A stretch of 64,000 nucleotides of DNA from Haemophilus sp. GTDB lineage: Bacteria > Pseudomonadota > Gammaproteobacteria > Enterobacterales > Pasteurellaceae. Made by a program: the position numbers and the translations under genes. The notes beneath the pieces are model-generated. The model saw only the letters and a list, made by a program, of their open reading frames with translations. It made no database searches and was not told the origin of the DNA. Positions 27,382 to 35,043 of this stretch are shown here, piece after piece. Location of the stretch: positions 71,195-135,194 of the forward strand of contig JAHZCD010000005.1 in assembly GCA_019423025.1 (NCBI GenBank), in the 5' to 3' direction. Every line of letters begins with the position of its first letter. Within the stretch, counting starts at the first letter, position 1.

Positions 27382-27540
27382 ATTATTCATCCTTTATTAC
27401 TCTGCGGTGTTAAGGTATCAATTATAGATTTGATGTCGAAATCATCAGTGTTAAATTATTTTTGTGACCACAAATGCACTTAGAAAATCCCTTAAAGCAT
27501 TAGCTGGTTCACTTGAATAGGGAGTTGTAAAAAAGTTCCC
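27382..27540. other. Gap between merA and the transposase within the transposon
   Basis: No gene is visible. It holds the transposase ribosome binding site and presumably its promoter. A weak AGGGA/TCCCT dyad lies just past the merA stop, without a T-run, so I do not call a terminator. Confidence 0.4.
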
Positions 27541-29436
27541 TTAGCCTGCACAGCAAGATAATTTCGAAACATCTTTATCAAAAGTTAGGACAGCCAGCTT
27601 CAATCCTTCTGCCATTGTTAGATATGGAGCCATCGTTTCTCTCAGATCTCCAACAGTTAAACCGAATTTCACAGCTAATGTTGCTGCATAAATTACGTCT
27701 CCTGCGTTTTCTGCCACTACATGCGCCCCTAACACTTTCAATGTTTTCGCGTCTGCCACTAATTTGAAAACACCTGTTGTTTCCCGATTAACGAGCGCTC
27801 TTGGAACAGCATCCAACGGCAATACCGATGTTTTCACTTCATATCCTTTTTCTTTTGCCTGTTGCTCCGTTAAACCAACCGTTGCAATCGATGGAGAAGT
27901 AAACGTAACGCCTGGAACCACTTCTAAATTGACCTTTTGATTTAGTCCTCCGATTGCATTACGAGCAGCAAGTCCACCTTCATAAGCAGCTACATAAACA
28001 AATTGGGGACCGAGAGTGACATCTCCAGCTGAATAAATTCGGGAATTGGTCGTTTTAAGATAATCATCAATGACAATTTCACCACGGGAACCAACTTCAA
28101 CGCCTGCTGCATGTAAGTTTAATGATTCTGTATTTGGTTTTCTTCCAGTGGCAATTAGCAATTGTTCTGCTTCAATAATTCGCTTTTTACCATTTATCTC
28201 AACATGAACTTTTTTAATGTCTCCATCTTGCTCAACTCGTTCATAGGTTGCACCTGTTACTAAATTAATTCCCTGTTCTGTTAAGGCCTTAGTAATGGCT
28301 TCTGAAATTTCAGGATCGTATTCTTTTAATAGACGCTCGCTTCTTTGAATCAAAGTGACTTCTGACCCGAGGTTATGAAATAGTTGTCCTAATTCCATGC
28401 CGATATATCCTGAACCAATTACGGTAAGACGATTTGGAACCTTCTTTAATTCCAATAAGCTAGTGCTTGTTAAATAATCTACTTCATCTAATCCGGGAAT
28501 ATTAGGTGCAGTTGAAGAAGCACCTGTAGCTATTAAAAATCTTTTGGCTGTGATTTGATTGCCATTTACTTCAACTGTATTTTCATTTACGAATTTTGCT
28601 TCACCTTTTATTAATTCAAAACCATAATCATCAATTAAATTCACATATTTTTCATTTCGCATCTCGGTTACTAAATCATTCTTTTGTTTTACTAATGGCG
28701 CTAAATCAACATTTGAAGCCGAAGTGTGTAATCCCACAAATGGATTATTTTTTGCTAGATGATTGATTTCCCCTGCTCTTAATAAGGTCTTAGAAGGAAC
28801 GCATCCGACATTAACGCAAGTTCCACCCACCGTTCCACGCTCAATCATAGCCACTTTTGCGTTCAAAGTAACGGCTTCAATGGCAGATGAAAAGGCAGCT
28901 CCACCAGAACCGATGATGATGTAATCATAATCATAGTTACCTTCATCATTTAAACTTACATCTGTCCTTTTTTCCGATTGCACTTGTATTTCTTCTGCTT
29001 CGCCCGGTTGATATTGTGCGTCAGTAATCGCTGTTTTCGCGATATCAATGTCTACATCATACGGTAGTTCAAACAGTGCTTCTCCGCGACGAAAGTCTAC
29101 TTCAATCCCTTTTGCACCTGCATTTTCAAGAGCAACCGCAATATGTTCTTCACAACCAGTGCAGGTCATTCCTTCAACGTTTAGCCGATATTTTTTCAAT
29201 AAATTCGTCTTTTGTTCCGATTGAAATTCTTCTGCTTCGCCCGGGTGATAATTTGCGTCAGCAATCGCCTTTATTGCACTTTCAACCTCAATATCATCGG
29301 GCAGTTCAAATACTGCTTCACCACGACGATAACTAGACTCAATATTTTTAGCACCTATCTTTTCAAGTGCTGATTCTACGTGTTTTTCACAACCCGTACA
29401 GGTCATTCCTGAAATGTTTACCTTAAATTTATTCAT
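27541..29436 (-). CDS. merA: Mercury(II) reductase with two N-terminal HMA domains
   Basis: MerA reduces Hg(II) to volatile Hg(0) with NADPH and FAD in the cytoplasm. The 631-aa protein has two heavy-metal domains (GMTCTGC with Cys13/16 and Cys92/95). A pyridine-nucleotide disulfide oxidoreductase core follows, with the FAD loop IIIGSGGAAFSSA and redox pair Cys207/Cys212 in GGTCVNVGC, then the C-terminal Hg-binding pair Cys628/Cys629. Length and cysteine numbering are the same as those I remember for the Bacillus RC607 enzyme, so a Firmicute origin is likely. AAAGGAG precedes the ATG, 28 bp after merR. Confidence 0.97.
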   Translation of the reverse strand: MNKFKVNISGMTCTGCEKHVESALEKIGAKNIESSYRRGEAVFELPDDIEVESAIKAIADANYHPGEAEEFQSEQKTNLLKKYRLNVEGMTCTGCEEHIAVALENAGAKGIEVDFRRGEALFELPYDVDIDIAKTAITDAQYQPGEAEEIQVQSEKRTDVSLNDEGNYDYDYIIIGSGGAAFSSAIEAVTLNAKVAMIERGTVGGTCVNVGCVPSKTLLRAGEINHLAKNNPFVGLHTSASNVDLAPLVKQKNDLVTEMRNEKYVNLIDDYGFELIKGEAKFVNENTVEVNGNQITAKRFLIATGASSTAPNIPGLDEVDYLTSTSLLELKKVPNRLTVIGSGYIGMELGQLFHNLGSEVTLIQRSERLLKEYDPEISEAITKALTEQGINLVTGATYERVEQDGDIKKVHVEINGKKRIIEAEQLLIATGRKPNTESLNLHAAGVEVGSRGEIVIDDYLKTTNSRIYSAGDVTLGPQFVYVAAYEGGLAARNAIGGLNQKVNLEVVPGVTFTSPSIATVGLTEQQAKEKGYEVKTSVLPLDAVPRALVNRETTGVFKLVADAKTLKVLGAHVVAENAGDVIYAATLAVKFGLTVGDLRETMAPYLTMAEGLKLAVLTFDKDVSKLSCCAG

Positions 29437-29464
29437 AAAAAAGCTCCTTTCGTTAATTAATCTC

Positions 29465-29857
29465 TCATGTTAATGTTTCTATTATTGGACACGAATGTAA
29501 TTGCTTTTCAGCTGGACATCGTTGTTTTAAGTCGTCTAACATAGTTTCAATTCGTTTTAAATCCTCTATTTGTTTTTGCACTTCCTTTTGTTTTTTAGAA
29601 ACAAATTCGAACATATCTTGACAACGAACTTCATCTTTATCTACAACAGCAAGTAATTTATAAATCTCGCTTAAAGAGAAACCAAGTTCCTGTATTCGTT
29701 TAATAAACCCAACACGCTTAACGTCATCATATGAATATATCCGATAACCAGCTTCCGTTCGGTGAGGTTCTTGTAATAAATTTTTTCGCTCGTAATATCT
29801 GATCGTTTCTTTATTAACTCCACATTTATCTGCAAACTCACTAATGCGATAAATCAT
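29465..29857 (-). CDS. merR: Mercury-responsive transcriptional regulator MerR
   Basis: MerR represses, and with Hg(II) activates, its own promoter by untwisting DNA. The 130-aa protein has an N-terminal winged helix (YRISEFADKCGVNKETIRYYE) and a long dimerisation helix. Cys79, Cys114 and Cys123 are the positions of the Hg ligands in Bacillus MerR. It is the first gene of the operon, in the Gram-positive order merR then merA, in the same direction. No merT, merP, merC or merB is present, so Hg uptake would rely on other routes. Confidence 0.95.
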   Translation of the reverse strand: MIYRISEFADKCGVNKETIRYYERKNLLQEPHRTEAGYRIYSYDDVKRVGFIKRIQELGFSLSEIYKLLAVVDKDEVRCQDMFEFVSKKQKEVQKQIEDLKRIETMLDDLKQRCPAEKQLHSCPIIETLT

Positions 29858-29864
29858 CTTATTT

Positions 29865-29872
29865 CACCCCCT
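29865..29872 (-). promoter_or_regulatory. Strong ribosome binding site of merR
   Basis: On the minus strand it reads AGGGGGTG, seven bases before the merR ATG, a Firmicute-style strong Shine-Dalgarno sequence. Confidence 0.7.
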
Positions 29873-29876
29873 GAAT

Positions 29877-29908
29877 ATTATAAACCATGTACCATAGTAC
29901 ACGGTCAA
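29877..29908 (-). promoter_or_regulatory. mer promoter-operator
   Basis: On the minus strand, -35 TTGACC (29903-29908) and -10 TATAAT (29877-29882) are separated by 20 bp, the stretched spacing typical of MerR-controlled promoters. Between and overlapping them is a dyad at 29884-29905 with 9-bp arms (8 of 9 paired) centred on GTAC-N4-GTAC, the MerR recognition core. Confidence 0.9.
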
Positions 29909-29936
29909 GTAAATTGGACTATTTTATTTTTTTCCC

Positions 29937-29966
29937 AAAGTATCACTCGTATGTGATTGATACTTT
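29937..29966. repeat. Inverted repeat upstream of the mer promoter
   Basis: Perfect 9-bp arms AAAGTATCA and TGATACTTT around 12 bases, about 30 bp upstream of the mer -35. It may be a terminator insulating the operon, or an accessory site. There is no good T-run for minus-strand transcription. Confidence 0.5.
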
Positions 29967-30049
29967 TATATAATACTATTGATTATCCTAACATCCCACC
30001 AGAAAATCCAATTTAAACACCAGTTGTTTTTAAACTATTAAGAAAGTAA

Positions 30050-30073
30050 TTCCACTATATATTCCGAAGACCC
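30050..30073 (-). repeat. Right terminal inverted repeat of the mer transposon
   Basis: Complement begins GGGTCTTCGGA and ends AGTGGAA, matching the left end at 20 of 24 positions. The target duplication follows immediately. Confidence 0.9.
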
Positions 30074-30081
30074 ATAATTTT
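30074..30081. repeat. Target-site duplication, right copy
   Basis: ATAATTTT, identical to 26021-26028, directly outside the right inverted repeat. Confidence 0.92.
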
Positions 30082-30093
30082 TAACCACACTTT
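30082..30093 (-). terminator. Proximal half of the split patatin-gene terminator
   Basis: TAACCACACTTT, one base from the USS complement, pairs with 26000-26011. It lies 11 bp past the patatin stop codon on the minus strand and is now separated from its partner arm by the transposon. Confidence 0.7.
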
Positions 30094-30103
30094 AATTATT
30101 GGG

Positions 30104-31468
30104 CTATTGTAATGCTTTCAGTGCCTTATGATATTCTTTCGATTGTTCCAATAAAATCTTGGCCGCTTCACGCAATTTGTCCACATCTGATTGGGGTAAA
30201 TAGAAAGATGTTCCGATATTAAGCACATCATTTTTTAACTGCCCATCAGGCAAATCTTTCAAACTTAAATTCACAAAATAAGCTTTAATTTTTGCACCTT
30301 TTTTATGTTTAGCGTAAGCATTCCATTGGTCAGCAAATTTTTGTGAATATTTCACGGTAGATTCCGTTGTTTTATCAATCGGTACATTTATCACCGTGTT
30401 CACCACTTCTTTGATTCCTGGCACATCAGCAGACTTATCAATATGGCTCGAGAGCTCATTTTGGGCATTGACGTTTATCACGACAATATTGCGTAAATTG
30501 TAATTTTTCAGCTCTGTATACAATTTTTTGACAGTGAGTAAATTCGACATATCCAACAAGCTTGCCAAGCCCAAATTATCTGTTAAACCACCGTCAACCA
30601 AATGTAAATAAGGTTTTTCCTCATTATTTTGATAAGAAGCCGTACGTTTTTTCATGGTTTCAAAATTGTTTAGCCACAAACGATTTCCTACTTTCATCTG
30701 TGTCAATAATTCTTTTTTACTCTTGGCTTGGCAAGCACCACCATGATTATTTTGTGTAATGGGTGAAAAAATTAATGGAACAGCACTGGATGCTGCTACC
30801 GCTCTTGCAATTTCAACATCATTTAAATCTACACAAAGCCAATCAAAAAAATCTTGAGTGAAAGAGACCTCCTGTCCAGCGACCATGTCGGTAGCATTAA
30901 TTACAGCAAAAGGTCCTTTACGTTGTTCAAGATCTGCAAATTTTTTCCCACGATATAAAGCAAGATTGAGTTGCTCCTGCAACAAATCGCTTCGGCCAAA
31001 TTGTGGTGATGTAAGCCGAGGCACATTACTCACCGAAAATACTTCATTGATGACTTTTTTCTGGAAATTCTTTTTCAAAAAAGAATTATTAAATTTAGGG
31101 ATAATGTCCTGTCCCTCCAAAGCAAAATAGGCTGCTAATACTGAGCCGCCAGACACCCCATACACAATATCAATATTTTGCAATAAGGTGCTACCTTTCT
31201 CTGTTGGACGCACTGAGACATTTTGGAACTGCTCTAACACGCCATAACCTAAAGATGCCGCGCGAGAGCCACCACCTGAAAAAGTCATAATCACCAAATT
31301 TTCTTTTTGTAATGCCTGCTGCATCGCATTTTCCAAGCGATATCCCTTTTGTGGATCTATTTGCTCAATCGTTTTAGTGGGATGATAAGTAATTGAATTG
31401 CAAGCAGCAAGCAAAGCAATACTGCCAGCAAGTAAACTTGATTTGAAAGGAAAATGAGTAAGTTTCAT
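30104..31468 (-). CDS. Patatin-like phospholipase lipoprotein
   Basis: A 454-aa predicted lipid acyl hydrolase. The signal peptide ends in LLAAC (Cys23), so it should be lipid-anchored. The catalytic dyad is visible: the oxyanion loop SGGGSRA (64-70), nucleophile Ser106 in GVSGGS (104-109), and the Asp of VDGGLTDNLG near 290. It stands alone on the minus strand. Its terminator has been split by the mer transposon 30 bp downstream, so readthrough into merR is possible. Substrate and role are unknown. Confidence 0.85.
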   Translation of the reverse strand: MKLTHFPFKSSLLAGSIALLAACNSITYHPTKTIEQIDPQKGYRLENAMQQALQKENLVIMTFSGGGSRAASLGYGVLEQFQNVSVRPTEKGSTLLQNIDIVYGVSGGSVLAAYFALEGQDIIPKFNNSFLKKNFQKKVINEVFSVSNVPRLTSPQFGRSDLLQEQLNLALYRGKKFADLEQRKGPFAVINATDMVAGQEVSFTQDFFDWLCVDLNDVEIARAVAASSAVPLIFSPITQNNHGGACQAKSKKELLTQMKVGNRLWLNNFETMKKRTASYQNNEEKPYLHLVDGGLTDNLGLASLLDMSNLLTVKKLYTELKNYNLRNIVVINVNAQNELSSHIDKSADVPGIKEVVNTVINVPIDKTTESTVKYSQKFADQWNAYAKHKKGAKIKAYFVNLSLKDLPDGQLKNDVLNIGTSFYLPQSDVDKLREAAKILLEQSKEYHKALKALQ

Positions 31469-31666
31469 AACAGTATTCCTTTACTGTGACGTTATTTATC
31501 TATTATATCTTTTTTAAAGGATATATACGTTTTGTCAAGGCTTTGTATCAAAAATAAAATGTGACAAAGATCTCATTCTTTACATTTTGATCTCAATCAA
31601 AAGTGCTAAATAACATATAATAAAAGGGTCTATTATTTATTTAACAATTATAAAAAAGGAATAAAC

Positions 31667-32671
31667 ATGAAAACATTGAGTGAATTTATTGTTGAACGCC
31701 AAGCGGAGTACCCAAATGCAAAAGGGGAACTTAGTGGTATTTTGTCTTCTATTCGTTTACTAGCAAAAATCATTCATCGTGATATCAACAAAGCGGGTTT
31801 AACCAATATTCTTGGTCAGTCTGGTGTCGAAAACGTGCAAGGTGAAAGCCAAATGAAATTGGATTTATTCGCCCATAACACAATGAGCGCAGCACTCATG
31901 TCACGTGAAGAAGTGGCGGGTTTTGCTTCTGAGGAAGAAGAAAGCTTTATCGCTTTTGATACTGAACGCGCTCGTAATGCCAAATATATTATTTTAACCG
32001 ACCCACTTGATGGCTCATCCAATATTGATGTGAACGTTTCGGTTGGGACAATCTTCTCTATTTACCGTCGTGTATCCCCTATTGGCTCACCTGTTACCTT
32101 AGAAGATTTTATGCAACCAGGTAATAAACAAGTCGCGGCGGGTTACATCGTGTATGGTTCTTCTACCATGTTGGTTTATACCACTGGTCACGGTGTGAAT
32201 GGTTTCACTTATGATCCGTCTATCGGTACATTCTGTCTTTCTCATGAAAATATGCAAATGCCAAAAGAGGGCAAAATTTATTCCATCAATGAAGGACAAT
32301 ATCTCAAATTCCCACAAGGGGTAAAAAAATACATTAAATACTGCCAAGAGGAAGATAAAGCAACTAACCGCCCTTATGCGTCACGCTATATCGGGTCATT
32401 AGTGGCTGACTTCCATCGTAACTTATTAAAAGGCGGTATCTATATTTACCCAAGTGCAACTAACTATCCAAATGGTAAACTTCGTTTGCTTTATGAAGGC
32501 AATCCGATTGCATTCTTAGCAGAACAAGCGGGGGGTATTGCCTCTGATGGTTACAATCGAATTTTAGATATTCAACCAACAGCGCTTCACCAACGTATAC
32601 CACTTTTCGTCGGTTCTGCAGAAATGGTGAAAAAAGCAGAAGAAATGATGAGAGAATTTAAAGAAGATTAA
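31667..32671 (+). CDS. fbp: Fructose-1,6-bisphosphatase class I
   Basis: Fbp dephosphorylates fructose-1,6-bisphosphate in gluconeogenesis. The 334-aa protein (E. coli 332) has the metal-binding ILTDPLDGSSNIDVNVSVGT (about 106-125), YGSSTMLVYTTG, and the substrate region SRYIGSLVADFHRNLLKGG. GKLRLLYEGNPIAFLAEQAGG near 272-292 is also diagnostic. AAAAAGGA precedes the ATG. It is monocistronic, with a USS-pair terminator. Confidence 0.97.
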   Translation: MKTLSEFIVERQAEYPNAKGELSGILSSIRLLAKIIHRDINKAGLTNILGQSGVENVQGESQMKLDLFAHNTMSAALMSREEVAGFASEEEESFIAFDTERARNAKYIILTDPLDGSSNIDVNVSVGTIFSIYRRVSPIGSPVTLEDFMQPGNKQVAAGYIVYGSSTMLVYTTGHGVNGFTYDPSIGTFCLSHENMQMPKEGKIYSINEGQYLKFPQGVKKYIKYCQEEDKATNRPYASRYIGSLVADFHRNLLKGGIYIYPSATNYPNGKLRLLYEGNPIAFLAEQAGGIASDGYNRILDIQPTALHQRIPLFVGSAEMVKKAEEMMREFKED

Positions 32672-32677
32672 ATTCCT

Positions 32678-32708
32678 AAAGTGCGGTCAATTTTAACCGC
32701 ACTTTTTT
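32678..32708 (+). terminator. USS-pair terminator of fbp
   Basis: AAAGTGCGGT and ACCGCACTTT arms around a short loop, followed by six T, seven bases past the stop codon. Confidence 0.88.
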
Positions 32709-32715
32709 AGCGAAT

Positions 32716-32746
32716 AAAAAGGCGAACCTTGTCTGTTCGCCTTTTT
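32716..32746. terminator. Bidirectional terminator between fbp and lptG
   Basis: AAAAAGGCGAAC and GTTCGCCTTTTT are exact complements with A/T runs on both sides, so it can serve lptG on the minus strand and back up fbp. Confidence 0.85.
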
Positions 32747-32761
32747 CATTTTTTGTATTAA

Positions 32762-33841
32762 TTAATCCCGTTTTCTTGCAAGTAACCACCAAATAATCGC
32801 CATAAACAAGAGGCTTGGCATCAGTGCACCTAAAAAGGCTGGCGCATTAAATACTACACTCATTTGTCCAAAAATTTCATTGACGACATAGAACAAGAAC
32901 CCAAAGCAAATCCCCGTTACGATCCTTGCGCCAGCGGTGACACTACGCAATGAACCAAAGATGAAAGATAACGCAAGCATCATCATCACACCTACAGAAA
33001 GGGGCTGAAAAATCTTACGCCAATAGGTTAATTCAAAACGGCGAGAATCCTGTCCTGTTTGTTTTAAGAACGCAATATATTCGTACAAACCAGAAATGGA
33101 TAATGACGTTGGACGTAATGAAACTGCGCCTAATTTATCTGGCGTTAAGCTTGTTGCCCAATCTTCGGTTAAGCGGTTTGTTGTGGTAATTTGCTCTTTT
33201 GATACCGCTGAATTATTCACTTGACGTAACTGCCATTGATTATTTTCAGCAGAATATTGTGCTTGATTTGCATGCTTCAAATGAGTGAGATTACGCTGTT
33301 CATCGAAGGTATAAATATAAATATCTTCTAATTGTGCATCATCGGTAATACGACGAACATACACGAAATTATTACCGTCTTTTGCCCATACACCATTTTT
33401 TACCGAAAGCATTGAACCACCGGAAAGTGCACGAGTACGCATATCTCGGGCAAACTGTTCAGTTTGTGGAATCCCCCACTCACCAATAATCATGGTAAAA
33501 AGCACTAGTGGAAGTGCCGTTTTCATGACGGCTAAGCCAATTTTAAAACGAGAAAAACCCGCAGATTGCATGACCACTAATTCACTACGGCTGGCTAAAT
33601 TACCTAACGCAATTAATGCACCTAACAAGGCAGCCATCGGGAAAAAGGTTTCTACATCTTTTGGCATCGTTAAACCTGTATAAGCCACGGCTTGCCAAAT
33701 ATCATAAGAACCTTTCCCTACGCTACGGAATTGCTCTACAAATTTGATAATTGCTGAAAGGCCAACCAACGTAAATAGCGTGGCAAAAATTGCCCCCAAG
33801 ATGCTTTTACCGATATAACGATCAAGAGTATTCATCAACAT
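32762..33841 (-). CDS. lptG: LPS export ABC transporter permease LptG
   Basis: LptG with LptF forms the inner-membrane permease that LptB drives to extract lipopolysaccharide. The protein is 359 aa (or 357 from the ATG at 33835). It has the N-terminal LDRYIGKSILGAIFATLFTL helix, the cytoplasmic coupling region near residues 75-105, a periplasmic beta-jellyroll (about 130-260), and three C-terminal helices. It begins five bases after lptF. AAGGAT at the end of lptF is its ribosome binding site, so the pair is coupled. Confidence 0.94.
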   Translation of the reverse strand: MLMNTLDRYIGKSILGAIFATLFTLVGLSAIIKFVEQFRSVGKGSYDIWQAVAYTGLTMPKDVETFFPMAALLGALIALGNLASRSELVVMQSAGFSRFKIGLAVMKTALPLVLFTMIIGEWGIPQTEQFARDMRTRALSGGSMLSVKNGVWAKDGNNFVYVRRITDDAQLEDIYIYTFDEQRNLTHLKHANQAQYSAENNQWQLRQVNNSAVSKEQITTTNRLTEDWATSLTPDKLGAVSLRPTSLSISGLYEYIAFLKQTGQDSRRFELTYWRKIFQPLSVGVMMMLALSFIFGSLRSVTAGARIVTGICFGFLFYVVNEIFGQMSVVFNAPAFLGALMPSLLFMAIIWWLLARKRD

Positions 33842-33846
33842 TGTTA

Positions 33847-34938
33847 TTATCCTTTTCTGAATACACGACGGAATTTATGCATAGCGGTGCTATCCCAACT
33901 ATTCAGCACAATCCCTAAAATTAAAAAGGCGATATTTACCAACGGCATTAACAAACCTGCATCAAGCTTATCAGCCCCCCCCGCAGATTTAAATGAGCTT
34001 TGTAACAAGAAGTAAATTAAATAAAGCAATAATGCTGGTAAGATTTTCGCGAAACGACCTTGACGAGGATTCACTTTACTCATTGGTACAGCAATAAGCG
34101 CCATTAAAGGCACCGCTAAAATTAAGGTAATTCGCCAATGCAACTCTGCTTTTGCGGCTGCACTTTTATCTTTTAATAATTGCTCAAAAGATAATTCAGC
34201 GGCTTCATCACTTTTCGAGTTTGTCTCTTGATGGCCTAAATAGGCTTGGTAGTCATCAAAATGTGTAATACGGAAATCAGGAAGCACGGATGTACCTTCT
34301 ACACGCAAGGTATTCTGTAAATTCAACACTTGATCGCCATTCGGTAACGCTTTTAATTCACCTTTTTCAGCCGTAACCACTGACGGTTTCGTTTGGCCTT
34401 TGGCTTTCATTTGGAAAAGATAAACATCACTGATTTGATTACCGTTAATCTTATCAATGAATAAGACGAAATTATTGTTGCTTGTGGACATGAATTGACC
34501 TGAAGCCAACGCACCCATTGTTGGGTTCGCTTTAGCATCTTCGACAATCGCCGCTTGCTTTTGAATGGCCCATGGAGAAAGCCACAATGCGTTGTAAGCA
34601 GCCAAGCCAGCTGTGAACAAAGAAAGAATTAACGCCACACGAACAAGAATACGTTGTCCCACACCACAAGCACGCATTACCGTAATTTCACTTTCTGCGT
34701 AGAGACGACCGAAAGTCAGCAAAATGGCGATAAACAAACATAATGGCAACATTAATTGCGCCATTGTCGGCATCCCTAAACCGAGTAAAGAGAACACCAG
34801 ATCGGCTGGCACTTTACCATTTGCCGCAGAACCAAGTACGCGCACAAGTTGTTGGCTGAAGAAAATTAAAAGCAAAATAAACAAAATTGCAATTTGGCTT
34901 TTAAAAACTTCCTTTGTTAAATATCGGGTTAATATCAT
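33847..34938 (-). CDS. lptF: LPS export ABC transporter permease LptF
   Basis: The 363-aa partner of LptG. It starts MILTRYLTKEVFKSQIAILFILL. The motif LPLCLFIAILLTFGRLYAESEITVMRACGVG contains the coupling helix; it spans about residues 60-90. A periplasmic domain and three C-terminal helices follow (LPALLLYLIYFLLQSSF). It is first in the lptFG operon and divergent from pepA across 105 bp, a common Gammaproteobacterial arrangement. Confidence 0.94.
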   Translation of the reverse strand: MILTRYLTKEVFKSQIAILFILLLIFFSQQLVRVLGSAANGKVPADLVFSLLGLGMPTMAQLMLPLCLFIAILLTFGRLYAESEITVMRACGVGQRILVRVALILSLFTAGLAAYNALWLSPWAIQKQAAIVEDAKANPTMGALASGQFMSTSNNNFVLFIDKINGNQISDVYLFQMKAKGQTKPSVVTAEKGELKALPNGDQVLNLQNTLRVEGTSVLPDFRITHFDDYQAYLGHQETNSKSDEAAELSFEQLLKDKSAAAKAELHWRITLILAVPLMALIAVPMSKVNPRQGRFAKILPALLLYLIYFLLQSSFKSAGGADKLDAGLLMPLVNIAFLILGIVLNSWDSTAMHKFRRVFRKG

Positions 34939-35043
34939 TCTTTTTTTCTAACTAAAAAACACGGGAAACTGGCTAATTTAGATGGCGTATGATACCTTAT
35001 TTTGACTGATTTAAATAGCAAATTAGCAACATAAGGAAATAAC

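Larger units (their letters stand above)
26029..30073 (-). mobile_element. ISL3-family transposon carrying merR-merA (4,045 bp)
   Basis: A complete element: terminal inverted repeats at 26029-26052 and 30050-30073, an 8-bp direct duplication outside them, an ISL3 transposase gene and a mercury-resistance operon, all transcribed on the minus strand. I saw no USS inside it, whereas flanking DNA has many. Passenger genes inside single ISL3 elements are known (for example ISPpu12), but I do not recognise this one. The merR-merA genes look Firmicute-derived. The transposase has a nonsense codon, so this copy may be unable to move by itself. Confidence 0.9.

Noticed and set aside
27340..27500. A right end of a stand-alone IS close to the transposase start
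   Set aside because: I looked for an inverted repeat here (GGGATTTTCTAAG on the complement) but the match to the left end is poor and no target duplication is present. The repeat at 30050-30073 with its exact 8-bp duplication is far better.
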